Below, in pieces: positions 40,488 to 48,200 of a stretch of 64,000 nucleotides of DNA. The DNA is from Hyphomonadaceae bacterium UBA7672. GTDB lineage: Bacteria; Pseudomonadota; Alphaproteobacteria; Caulobacterales; Hyphomonadaceae. The stretch is from assembly GCA_002483135.1 (NCBI GenBank), contig DLHI01000001.1, forward strand, positions 46,473 to 110,472, in the 5' to 3' direction. The stretch's first letter is position 1, and each line of letters starts with the position of its first letter. The translations under genes were made by a program, and so were the position numbers. Under the pieces are notes generated by a model. That model saw nothing but the letters and a program-made list of their open reading frames with translations. It did no database searches and was not told the DNA's origin.

Positions 40488-41609
40488 CTACCGGTCCAGC
40501 CAGCCTTCGGCCTTGGCCCATTTGAAGTCGGCGGTGGCGGAGGCGGCTAGTTTTTCGGTGGCGTAACCTTCCTGCCCTGCCCCATAGACCCGGCCGCCGA
40601 TGATGCGGACCTGGACGCGCTGCGAGTTCTGGATCGACAGCTCGGCGGAGGCGTCGAATTCGATGCGATGGCGGGCGAGGCCGCATTCGATTGTGACGCG
40701 ACGCATGCCGCCGATGCGTCTTGTCGATACGACGAGACCGGGAATGCCGGGGCCGCCGTCGGTGACCATCTCGACGTCTTCGGGGCGCAGATACAGTTGC
40801 GCGGGGCCGTCGGGAAGCGCGCCCACATCGAGATCGATCACGCGCTCGTCCAGCGTGGCGCGGCCATTGCCGATGGTGACGGGGATGACACTGGACTCTC
40901 CGATGAAGGAGAAGACGAAGGGCGTGGCCGGCGTGTCGTAGATTTCATCCGGCGTGGCGGACTGTTCGATCTGGCCCTTGTTCATGACGACGACGCGGTC
41001 TGCGAGTTCGAGGGCCTCTTCCTGGTCGTGCGTGACGAACAGCGTCGTGTGGCCGGTGCGCTCGTGGAGTTCGCGGAGCCAGCGGCGGAGGTCTTTCCTC
41101 ACGCGGGCGTCGAGGGCGCCGAAGGGTTCGTCGAGTAGCAGCACAGAGGGTTCGATGGCGAGCGCGCGGGCGAGCGCCACGCGCTGGCGCTGTCCGCCCG
41201 AGAGCTGGGAGGGGAACCGCTTTTCGAGGCCGGAGAGTTGCACAAGATCCAGAAGCTCCATGACCTTCTGGCGGATGTCGGATTCCTTCGGCCTGTTCTT
41301 GCGGCGGGCACGCAGGCCGAAGGCGATGTTGTCCATCACGCGCATATGGCGGAACAGCGCATAGTGCTGAAAAACGAAACCGACACCGCGATCCTGGATG
41401 CGCTTTTCCGATGCGTCGCGATCGTTGAAGTAGACGATGCCGGTATCAGGCGTTTCGAGACCGGCGATGGTGCGCAGGAGCGTGGTCTTGCCCGAGCCGG
41501 AGGGGCCGAGCAGCGCCACGAGTTCGCCCGAGCCGACCGTGAGCGACACGTCGGCGAGCGCGGCCATGCCGGCGTAGTTCTTGGAGACGTTGGCGACGCG
41601 AACTTGCAT
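40488..41609 (-). CDS. cysA: Sulfate/thiosulfate ABC transporter ATPase CysA
   Basis: Drives ATP-dependent sulfate uptake. 373 residues. Walker A GPSGSGKTT (35-43), Q-loop in VFQHYALF, signature LSGGQRQRVALARALA, Walker B LLLDEPFG and switch His in VTHDQ. The C-terminal 130 residues form the regulatory TOBE-like domain (RPEDVEM). Last gene of sbp-cysT-cysW-cysA, 21 bases after cysW. Confidence 0.95.
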   Translation of the reverse strand: MQVRVANVSKNYAGMAALADVSLTVGSGELVALLGPSGSGKTTLLRTIAGLETPDTGIVYFNDRDASEKRIQDRGVGFVFQHYALFRHMRVMDNIAFGLRARRKNRPKESDIRQKVMELLDLVQLSGLEKRFPSQLSGGQRQRVALARALAIEPSVLLLDEPFGALDARVRKDLRRWLRELHERTGHTTLFVTHDQEEALELADRVVVMNKGQIEQSATPDEIYDTPATPFVFSFIGESSVIPVTIGNGRATLDERVIDLDVGALPDGPAQLYLRPEDVEMVTDGGPGIPGLVVSTRRIGGMRRVTIECGLARHRIEFDASAELSIQNSQRVQVRIIGGRVYGAGQEGYATEKLAASATADFKWAKAEGWLDR

Positions 41610-41630
41610 GGAGCTATTTCAGTCTTTCGC

Positions 41631-42512
41631 TCAATGGCGGCGCTGGGCGGCAAGAGAGCCGGCGAAGCGGGCCTCGAGGATGGATTTGACGGCGAGGGTT
41701 ACGAGGGCAAGCAAGGCGAGCAATGAGGCGACTGCAAAGGCGGCGGCGGCCTTGTTGTCGTGGTAAAGGATTTCGATGTGGAGCGGCAGCGTGTTGGTCT
41801 GGCCCCGGATGTGGCCGGAGACGACGGAGACGGCGCCAAATTCACCCATCGCGCGGGCATTGCAGAGCAGGACGCCGTAGAGCAGCCCCCACTTCACGTT
41901 CGGCAACGTGACGAGGAAGAAGGTGCGCCAGCCCCCGGCGCCCAGAGAGATGGCGGCTTCCTCTTCGGATGAGCCCTGCTGCTGCATCAGCGGGATAAGC
42001 TCGCGGGCGATGAAGGGGAAGGTGATGAAGATCGTCGCGAGCACGATACCGGGAACGGCGAAGAGGATTTTCACGCCATAGCTGTCGAGCAGCGGGCCGA
42101 GTGCGCTGTTGGCGCCGAAGAGCAGGACGAAGATGAGGCCGGAGACGACCGGCGAGACGGCGAAGGGCAGATCGATTAGCGTGAGCAGGAACGCCTTGCC
42201 CTTGAAGTCGAACTTGGCGATGGCCCAGGCGGCGGCGACGCCGAAGACGAGATTGGCCGGGACTGCGATGGCCGCGACAAGCAGCGTGAGCTGTAGCGCG
42301 GATAGGGTGTGGGGCGAGGTCAAAGCCTCGAAGAAGACGCCGACGCCGCGGCCGAAGGCTTCGATGAAGACGACGAGCAGCGGGGCGATCAGCATCACAC
42401 CGAGGAAGGCGAGCGCAAGCGCGATGAGGACGCCGCGCGTGATCGGACCCTCGCCAATCGCCTGCTTTTGACGGCGCTGCTGAGCGGTCGCGGCTTTCTC
42501 TGCCTCAGTCAT
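41631..42512 (-). CDS. cysW: Sulfate ABC transporter permease CysW
   Basis: 293 residues, six membrane segments, paired with CysT to form the channel. The coupling loop EEEAAISLGAGGWRTFFLVT and NARAMGEFGAVSVVSGHIRG are hallmarks of sulfate permeases. Begins eight bases before the cysT stop, so the two are translationally coupled. Confidence 0.95.
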   Translation of the reverse strand: MTEAEKAATAQQRRQKQAIGEGPITRGVLIALALAFLGVMLIAPLLVVFIEAFGRGVGVFFEALTSPHTLSALQLTLLVAAIAVPANLVFGVAAAWAIAKFDFKGKAFLLTLIDLPFAVSPVVSGLIFVLLFGANSALGPLLDSYGVKILFAVPGIVLATIFITFPFIARELIPLMQQQGSSEEEAAISLGAGGWRTFFLVTLPNVKWGLLYGVLLCNARAMGEFGAVSVVSGHIRGQTNTLPLHIEILYHDNKAAAAFAVASLLALLALVTLAVKSILEARFAGSLAAQRRH

Positions 42513-43386
42513 GGCCGAACCATTTCCGGCTCCAGGCCTGCAGCAGGTTGATCACGAACAGCATGACGAAGGCGATCACCAGCATGATGGTCGCGATGGC
42601 GGTGGCGCCGGCATAATTGTGTTCGTCGAGCTTGATGACGATCAGCAGCGGGGCGATCTCGCTCTCGAACGGCAGGTTGTTGGCGATGAAGATGACCGAG
42701 CCATATTCCCCTACTCCCCGCGCGAAGGAGAGTGCGAAGCCGGTGAGAATGGCAGGGAACATGGCGGGGAGGATGACGCGTGTGACGGTGCGGAAGCGGC
42801 CGGCGCCGAGGGTGGCGGAGACTTCCTCGGTTTCGCGATCTATCTCTTCCAGCACGGGCTGGACGGTGCGGACCACGAAGGGAAGGCCGACGAACATCAG
42901 CGCGAAGACGACGCCGAGGGCGGAGAAGCCGACCTTCACGCCGAGCACGTTCTCAAGGAAAGCGCCGAAGACGCCGTTGGGGGCGTAGAGCGTGGCGAGC
43001 GCAATCCCGGCGACGGCTGTGGGGAGCGCGAAGGGCAAGTCAACGGCGGCGTCGAGCCAGCGGCGACCGGGAAACCGATAGCGCACCAGCACCCAGGCGA
43101 TGAGGACGCCGAACACAGTGTTGACGATGGCGGCGAGCATGGCGGCGCCGAAGGATAGCTGGAGCGCGGCCGAGACGCGCGGGTCGAACGCGATGGCCCA
43201 GAATTCGTTCCAGCCAAGCGAGGCGGACGAGATCGCAAGGCCCGCGAGCGGCAGCAGGACGATCAGCGAGAGGTAGACGAGCGTGTAGCCGAGGCTGAGG
43301 CCGAAGCCGGGCAACACGGAGCGACGTCGCCATTTGGCGCGGGGAGGTTTGCCGCATGGCTGCGCGGTGATGGCGGGCGCGCTCAT
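42505..43386 (-). CDS. cysT: Sulfate ABC transporter permease CysT
   Basis: 293 residues with about six membrane segments. The family loop RETEEVSATLGAGRFRTVTR and FARGVGEYGSVIFIANNLPF identify it as CysT (CysU). The N-terminal 25 residues are basic. ATG overlaps the sbp stop by four bases and the stop overlaps cysW, giving a tightly packed operon. Confidence 0.95.
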   Translation of the reverse strand: MSAPAITAQPCGKPPRAKWRRRSVLPGFGLSLGYTLVYLSLIVLLPLAGLAISSASLGWNEFWAIAFDPRVSAALQLSFGAAMLAAIVNTVFGVLIAWVLVRYRFPGRRWLDAAVDLPFALPTAVAGIALATLYAPNGVFGAFLENVLGVKVGFSALGVVFALMFVGLPFVVRTVQPVLEEIDRETEEVSATLGAGRFRTVTRVILPAMFPAILTGFALSFARGVGEYGSVIFIANNLPFESEIAPLLIVIKLDEHNYAGATAIATIMLVIAFVMLFVINLLQAWSRKWFGHD

Positions 43387-44399
43387 GGCTTGCTCGCCGG
43401 CTGGTAGATCCGGTCGAACAGGCCGTTGGCGTCGAAGTGCTTCTTCTGCGCCGCAGTCCAGCCGCCGAACAGCGGATCATCGATGGAAACCATCTCGACG
43501 GGATGGAAGCGCTTGAGGTCTTCGGGATCAGCGGCGGTGGGGTCGGTGGGGCGAAAGTAGTTCCTGGCGATGATGCGCTGACCTTCGGGCGAATAAAGGT
43601 GGAGGAGATAATCCTCCGCGACCTTGCGGGCATTGTGACGATCTGCGTTGCCGGGGACGACGGCGACGGGCGGTTCGGCCTTGATCGACATGGAGGGATA
43701 AACGAGCTCGAACTCGCCGTGCGAGCTCTCGATGAGCAGGTGGTAGGCCTCGTTCTCCCACGTGATCAGGACGTCGCCTGTGCCCTGCTTCGAGAAGGTG
43801 GTGGTGGACCCACGCGCGCCGGAATCGAGCTTGGCCGCGTTGCGATAGATGGCGCCGACGAACTGGGCGGTGCGGGCCTCGTCGCCGCCGAAGCGGCGGT
43901 CGGCATAGGCCCAGGCGGCGAGATAGTTCCAGCGGGCGCCGCCGGAGGTTTTCGGATTGGGAGTGATCACGGAGACGCCGGTGCGGGCGAGATCATCCCA
44001 GTCGCGGATGGCCTTTGGATTTCCCTTCCGGACAAGGAAGACAATGGTGGAGGTGTAGGGCGAGGAATTGGCGGGAAGCAGCGTTCGCCAGTTTTCGGGG
44101 ATCTTGCCGGTGCGTCGTGCGATCTGGTCGATGTCGTTCTCGAGGGCGAGGGTCACCACATCTGCGGGGAGGCCGTCGATCACGGAGCGCGACTGCTTGC
44201 CCGAGCCAGCGTGGGACATGCCGATGCTGACGCGCTTGCCGTCAGGCGTGCGGTAGTTGGCGGAAAAGGCGGCGTTGAATTCCTCGTAGAGGTCGCCGGT
44301 GGGATCAAAAGAGGCGTTCAGGAGCGTCACCTCGTTGCTGGACGCTCCGCACGCGCCAAGCGACAGCGCCACGAGCGCGCCGATCATCCGCCTGTGCAT
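43383..44399 (-). CDS. sbp: Sulfate-binding protein of the ABC transporter (lipoprotein form)
   Basis: 338 residues; ATG 44399 with GGAGG five bases upstream. Binds periplasmic sulfate for CysTWA. Lipobox SLGACG near Cys15 suggests membrane anchoring, unlike the free Sbp of enterics. Family motifs: VTLLNASFDPTGDLYEEFN, MSHAGSGKQSRSVIDGLPAD, NPKTSGGARWNYLAAWAYA and GTGDVLITWENEA. First gene of the operon. A TTGACA at 44446-44441 (minus strand) may be its -35 element. Confidence 0.93.
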   Translation of the reverse strand: MHRRMIGALVALSLGACGASSNEVTLLNASFDPTGDLYEEFNAAFSANYRTPDGKRVSIGMSHAGSGKQSRSVIDGLPADVVTLALENDIDQIARRTGKIPENWRTLLPANSSPYTSTIVFLVRKGNPKAIRDWDDLARTGVSVITPNPKTSGGARWNYLAAWAYADRRFGGDEARTAQFVGAIYRNAAKLDSGARGSTTTFSKQGTGDVLITWENEAYHLLIESSHGEFELVYPSMSIKAEPPVAVVPGNADRHNARKVAEDYLLHLYSPEGQRIIARNYFRPTDPTAADPEDLKRFHPVEMVSIDDPLFGGWTAAQKKHFDANGLFDRIYQPASKP

Positions 44400-44418
44400 G
44401 GGAACCTCCACCACGGTT

Positions 44419-44446
44419 ACGCTAGTGATGTGGTCGTGTTTGTCAA
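44419..44446 (-). promoter_or_regulatory. Putative promoter of the sulfate transport operon
   Basis: A perfect TTGACA (44446-44441, minus strand) stands 16 to 17 bases before a weak -10 (TAGCGT-like), in the 76-base gap between the Rrf2 stop and the sbp ATG. Read-through from the Rrf2 gene is the alternative. Confidence 0.35.
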
Positions 44447-44475
44447 ACGGGCAAGGCGGCGACGCGGCCGACGTA

Positions 44476-44922
44476 TCAGGCGACCATCTCTTGCAGGCGG
44501 ATGGGCAGGTTGGCGCCTACGGCGTCTGCAATCGTGGTGCGATCGAGGACGGCGCGGGTCACGTCTGCGACCTGCGCGAAGACGCGGCGGATCTCGCAGG
44601 AAGCTTCCTCCTTGCAGTCTTCGCAACGCCGGTAGGCGATCTTGGACAGGCACGGCAGCGGCGCGATGGGGCCGTCCACAATGCGCAGCACTTCGCCGAA
44701 CGAAATGGTGTCTGCCGGGCGCAAAAGCCCGTAACCACCGGCTTTTCCGCGGCGCGAGACGACGAGGCCGTGATGCTTGAGTTCGAGCAGGATCTGCTCG
44801 AGGAACTTCTTCGGGATGGCCTGGGCCTCGGCGATGTCGCCGATGAAGACAGGCTTGCCCGGAGGCTGCTTGGCCAGGGCCACCAGCGCCCGGAGCGCGT
44901 ACTTTGCCTTCTGTGAAATCAT
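44476..44922 (-). CDS. Rrf2-family transcriptional regulator
   Basis: 148 residues from ATG 44922. N-terminal winged helix (GDIAEAQAIPKKFLEQILLE, then VVSRRGKAGGYGL) and dimer helix. Four Cys (91, 100, 103, 109 in PLPCLSKIAYRRCEDCKEEA onward) could hold an Fe-S cluster as in IscR/CysR-type regulators; three Cys are the usual minimum. Directly upstream of the sulfate operon and divergent from a porin, so it likely senses cysteine, sulfide or cluster status and controls both (inference). Confidence 0.92.
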   Translation of the reverse strand: MISQKAKYALRALVALAKQPPGKPVFIGDIAEAQAIPKKFLEQILLELKHHGLVVSRRGKAGGYGLLRPADTISFGEVLRIVDGPIAPLPCLSKIAYRRCEDCKEEASCEIRRVFAQVADVTRAVLDRTTIADAVGANLPIRLQEMVA

Positions 44923-44984
44923 GGTGCGCCTGGAGGCCAGATCAATCGCGACACGCACGGTGTGGCGCGCCCAACTCGGGCGAA

Positions 44985-45005
44985 ACTATATCGACTCTGT
45001 AGAGT
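44985..45005 (-). promoter_or_regulatory. Rrf2 promoter with overlapping palindromic operator
   Basis: On the minus strand, -10 TATAGT (44990-44985) lies just downstream of ACTCTACAGAGT (45005-44994), a palindrome ACTCT-N2-AGAGT in the spacer between -10 and -35. A protein bound there would block the Rrf2 promoter, fitting autoregulation, and could affect the divergent porin. Sites are seen; the regulator is inferred. Confidence 0.5.
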
Positions 45006-45095
45006 AAGTAAACGCGACTGGAGGCGGGATTGCCGTTCGCGGCACGGGGCAATTCGCGCATCGACCGGGCCATGTGACAATGGCAAGACACTTTC

Positions 45096-46481
45096 ATGAC
45101 GGTGAGAAAATTCCTTGTCCTTGCAGCCACTTCGCTGGCGGTGACTGGCCCGGCCCTGGCGCAGGACGATACGGAGCGGAGCCCGTTCGAGGCGGCGCTG
45201 GGCCTGCCAGGGGGCGTCCGCATCACCGGCTCGATCCGCCCGCGTTACGAGACAGTGGCGAACACATTCGTCGCTGGCCAGACAGGGAGCGATGAGCTGC
45301 TGAGCGTGAAGTCGCTCCTCCACGCCGAGTTAGATTTGGGGCCGGTAACATTCACCGGCGAGCTGCTGGATGCGCGGTGGCTGGGCGGCGATGAAGGAAA
45401 TTCGGGCGGCAACCAGATCGACACGCTGGAGCCGATCCAGCTGTTGGCGTCGTGGACGTGGAAGAATGCGTTCGTGCCCGGAGCGTCTCTCAAGACCGAT
45501 GCGGGGCGCTTCACAATGGACATCGGTTCACGCCGGCTGGTCGCGCGGCCGAACTTCAGCAACCTGATGCAGGGGTTTGACGGGGTCCGCGCGACGTGGA
45601 CAGGCGCGGACAAGATGAAGGTGACGGCGTTTGCCGTTTCGCCAACGCGGCGGGAGCCGGAAGACCTCCCTTCCCTTTTCGACAATGAAGCGGCGCTGAA
45701 TGCGAGCAACGATGGCATCCGCTTTGTTGGCGTGCATCTGGACGCGCCGCTGCCGGTGGACATTCGCGGCGAGGTTTATGTGTTTGGCCTGGACGAGCGC
45801 GACAGATCGGATGCGCCATCGCGGAACCGCGACCTGCTGACGATTGGCGGGCGTGTGGTGCGCAAGGCGGCGCCGGGCGCGTGGGATGTCGATTTCGAGC
45901 TGGCGCGCCAGAGCGGTACGGCGCGGGCAAGCACAGCTGCGCTGGATGTGACCGACCTCGATCATGATGCGATGATGCTGCACTTGGAAGGCGGATTCTC
46001 ATTCGAGGCGCCGATGTCGCCGCGCGTGTCGGTTCTGTACGATTTTGCGTCGGGTGATGAATCGCCGCTGGACGGCGAGAGCGGCCGGTTTGATCCGCTG
46101 TTCGGTGATCGGTCGTTCGAATTCGGACCAACGAGCATCTGGGGCCTGCTGGCGCGGGGCAATCTTTCCTCGCCAGGCGTGAGGCTGGAGTTCGAGCCGG
46201 ACGCGGCGTCGGACGTTTTGCTAATGGTGCGCCATATCGAGCTGGCGGAAGCGCGTGATCGCTTCGCCAACAGCGGCGTGGTGGATGTGACGGGCGCCGC
46301 GGGGCGCGAGGTGGGCCAGCAGGTGGAGGTGCGTTACCGCCGCTGGCTGGTGGAGGATTCCGTTCGGCTGGCGATTGGCGGGGCGATGCTGGTCGACGGC
46401 GCATTCCTGCAGGATGCGCCGAACGCAACGCACGAGGGCGATGCGATGTACGGGTATTCGGAGATCAGCTGGGTGTTTTGA
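45096..46481 (+). CDS. Alginate-export-type outer-membrane porin
   Basis: 461 residues with a Sec signal (FLVLAATSLAVTGPALA). The mature part is rich in alternating strands (VRITGSIRPRYETVANTF, TFTGELLDARWLGG, TDAGRFTMDIGSRRLVARPN) and ends in Trp-Val-Phe, the C-terminal signal for outer-membrane beta-barrel insertion. The pattern SRRLVARPNFSNLMQGFDGV is found in the alginate_exp porin family, which transports many solutes. Divergent from the Rrf2 gene and hence possibly a sulfur-compound porin. No clear ribosome site. Confidence 0.85.
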   Translation: MTVRKFLVLAATSLAVTGPALAQDDTERSPFEAALGLPGGVRITGSIRPRYETVANTFVAGQTGSDELLSVKSLLHAELDLGPVTFTGELLDARWLGGDEGNSGGNQIDTLEPIQLLASWTWKNAFVPGASLKTDAGRFTMDIGSRRLVARPNFSNLMQGFDGVRATWTGADKMKVTAFAVSPTRREPEDLPSLFDNEAALNASNDGIRFVGVHLDAPLPVDIRGEVYVFGLDERDRSDAPSRNRDLLTIGGRVVRKAAPGAWDVDFELARQSGTARASTAALDVTDLDHDAMMLHLEGGFSFEAPMSPRVSVLYDFASGDESPLDGESGRFDPLFGDRSFEFGPTSIWGLLARGNLSSPGVRLEFEPDAASDVLLMVRHIELAEARDRFANSGVVDVTGAAGREVGQQVEVRYRRWLVEDSVRLAIGGAMLVDGAFLQDAPNATHEGDAMYGYSEISWVF

Positions 46482-46483
46482 CT

Positions 46484-46861
46484 CTACCCCAGTCTCACGC
46501 CGTCAAATGTACGGCGCATGACGAGCTGGTGTTCGACGTGGGCGATGGCTTCGAGGGCTTCGCCGAGACGGTCTTTCACCGTCGAAATCGCGACGCCGGC
46601 GGCTGCGGGGGAGACGTTTCCGGCGCGACCGAGTTTTTCGGCAGTCTCGCACGCATCACCCAGGTCCATCGCGCCGACAGAGCGGGCGGCGCCCTTGATG
46701 GCGTGAGCGGCGTCGGCCCAGTGTTCGGGGTCGGTGGCGGAATCGAGCATGCGCGACCAGAGATCAGCGGACTGACGGAAGATGCCCAGCGCCTCGGCTG
46801 CCAGGGCGGCGTCGGAGCCGGTCATCGTTTCAAGCTGGGCGAGGTCGAGCACGGCTGTCAT
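46484..46861 (-). CDS. Hpt-domain phosphotransfer protein
   Basis: 125 residues, a single Hpt domain. The phospho-His is His53 in AAHAIKGAARSVGA, the standard HxxKG motif. Such proteins pass phosphate between hybrid-kinase receivers and response regulators; the hybrid kinase at 12604 is a candidate donor, though not adjacent. ATG 46861 has no good ribosome site; an ATG at 46939 with GAAGG would add a basic 26-residue leader. Convergent with the porin gene. Confidence 0.87.
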   Translation of the reverse strand: MTAVLDLAQLETMTGSDAALAAEALGIFRQSADLWSRMLDSATDPEHWADAAHAIKGAARSVGAMDLGDACETAEKLGRAGNVSPAAAGVAISTVKDRLGEALEAIAHVEHQLVMRRTFDGVRLG

Positions 46862-46999
46862 GCGGGGAAGTCTCGGGTGAGCCGGGAAACGCGAGGTTAA
46901 CCGGAAGAGGCGGGCGCAGCGGCTGAACGGAGCGTTCATCTGGCCTTCAAGTTGGAGAGAGGACACTTCGTTCCTTATTCTCCGGGGAGGAGACATCAC

Positions 47000-47626
47000 A
47001 TGTTTCGCAACATCCTTGCGGTCGCAGCTGTCGCGTTGGCGACACTGACTGCGATTGAACCTGCCGTGGCGCAGCGAGGTGATGGCGGCGGACGCGACCG
47101 GGGCGGCGATCATCATGGTGATCGTGGCGGCCGGGGCGGCGGCGATTGGGACCGGGGCGATCGTGGCGGACGTGGTGGCGGCGACTGGGATCGGGGTGGC
47201 CGCGATCATGATCGTGGCGGACGCGACTGGGATCGGGGCTGGGACCGCGACTGGAACCGCGACTGGGACAACGACTGGAATTGGGGTTACAGCAGCGGCT
47301 GGGGTTATGGCGGTTGGGGCTATGGGCATCACTATCGCGACGACGATTGGTGGGTTGGCCTGGCGCTGGGCTCCGCCCTGCTCGACTACGCTCTGACGCC
47401 TGACAGCTATTATGGCGGCGGGTCATATGCGTACGGGGACGCTTATGCGGGTTATCCCACGCAGGCGCCGAACGCCTGGGGGCTGCGGCCGAACCAGTGC
47501 CGGTGGGACCGCGAATTCGGCTACTGGTACAACCGGCCAGCTGACGTGGAGGTACAGCGCTGCGCTGACGGGTATGGCTCGGTGTACGTGGTGGAAGGGT
47601 CGCACCGGTTCTTGCAGTATCGCTGA
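47000..47626 (+). CDS. Exported Gly/Asp/Arg/Trp-rich protein
   Basis: 208 residues; ATG 47000 with GGGGAGGAG upstream. Sec signal (ILAVAAVALATLTAIEPAVA). Residues 27-65 repeat GGRGGGDWDRGDRGGRGGGD, 66-95 repeat DRDWNRDWDNDWNWG, then Tyr/Gly-rich GYSSGWGYGGWGYGHH. A small C-terminal domain contains two Cys (NQCRWD, VQRCADG), maybe a disulfide. The composition suggests a surface or matrix protein; function unknown. Confidence 0.75.
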   Translation: MFRNILAVAAVALATLTAIEPAVAQRGDGGGRDRGGDHHGDRGGRGGGDWDRGDRGGRGGGDWDRGGRDHDRGGRDWDRGWDRDWNRDWDNDWNWGYSSGWGYGGWGYGHHYRDDDWWVGLALGSALLDYALTPDSYYGGGSYAYGDAYAGYPTQAPNAWGLRPNQCRWDREFGYWYNRPADVEVQRCADGYGSVYVVEGSHRFLQYR

Positions 47627-47773
47627 GGCGGGGGCAGCCACGCCCGGAAACGTGGCGGGCGGGGAACGATTCCCTTTAAATCGGTAGGGATGTCGAATTT
47701 TCGCCTTGATGCGTAGTCAGCTTAGGGTCACAAGGTTCGGGTGTCAGGTTCGGCCGGGTAAGGGGTTCGCCCG

Positions 47774-47947
47774 ATGATCGATGTCATCGTCAACGTTCGG
47801 GATGCGGTGTTCGCGGCTCTGGTCGCGTGGACGGGTGTGGGCGACGCCGAAGGGCCAAAACCCGCCAAGGACCAGATGGCGCCCGCCGCCAAGACGGCGA
47901 TCGAGAAGCCGACCCAGCAGCACCAGCCGGCGCAAAAAGTCTACTAA
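47774..47947 (+). CDS. Small 57-residue protein with its own terminator
   Basis: ATG 47774 with AAGGGG eight bases upstream, stop 47945-47947. The N-terminus MIDVIVNVRDAVFAALVAW is amphipathic or membrane-skimming; the rest is Lys/Ala/Pro/Gln-rich (KPAKDQMAPAAKTAIEKPTQ). A rho-independent terminator follows 32 bases downstream, which supports a real transcription unit. No family recognised. Confidence 0.5.
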   Translation: MIDVIVNVRDAVFAALVAWTGVGDAEGPKPAKDQMAPAAKTAIEKPTQQHQPAQKVY

Positions 47948-47978
47948 CGCCAATCCAGCCGTTTACCGCCGAAATCGC

Positions 47979-47998
47979 AGCCCCTGTTGGGGTTTTTG
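47979..47998 (+). terminator. Rho-independent terminator
   Basis: CAGCCCC-TGTT-GGGG with a following TTTTT. It ends the small ORF at 47774-47947. Confidence 0.75.
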
Positions 47999-48200
47999 CG
48001 TTCGTTCGCCTTCCGGGATTAACGGCAGGGTGATGATTCAACCGGTCTGTGTGACTCAACCCTCTTTTCAATCGCTTACATGACAGCCAAGTTCGGTGGG
48101 CTGTGTGGGCAGGTCCAGTGATCCGGAAGAATCTTCCGGGGCCCCTGCTGCGCCTGCTTGCTGGCGAGTTGTAGCCACAGTGTACAGGCCCATTGCCGTC

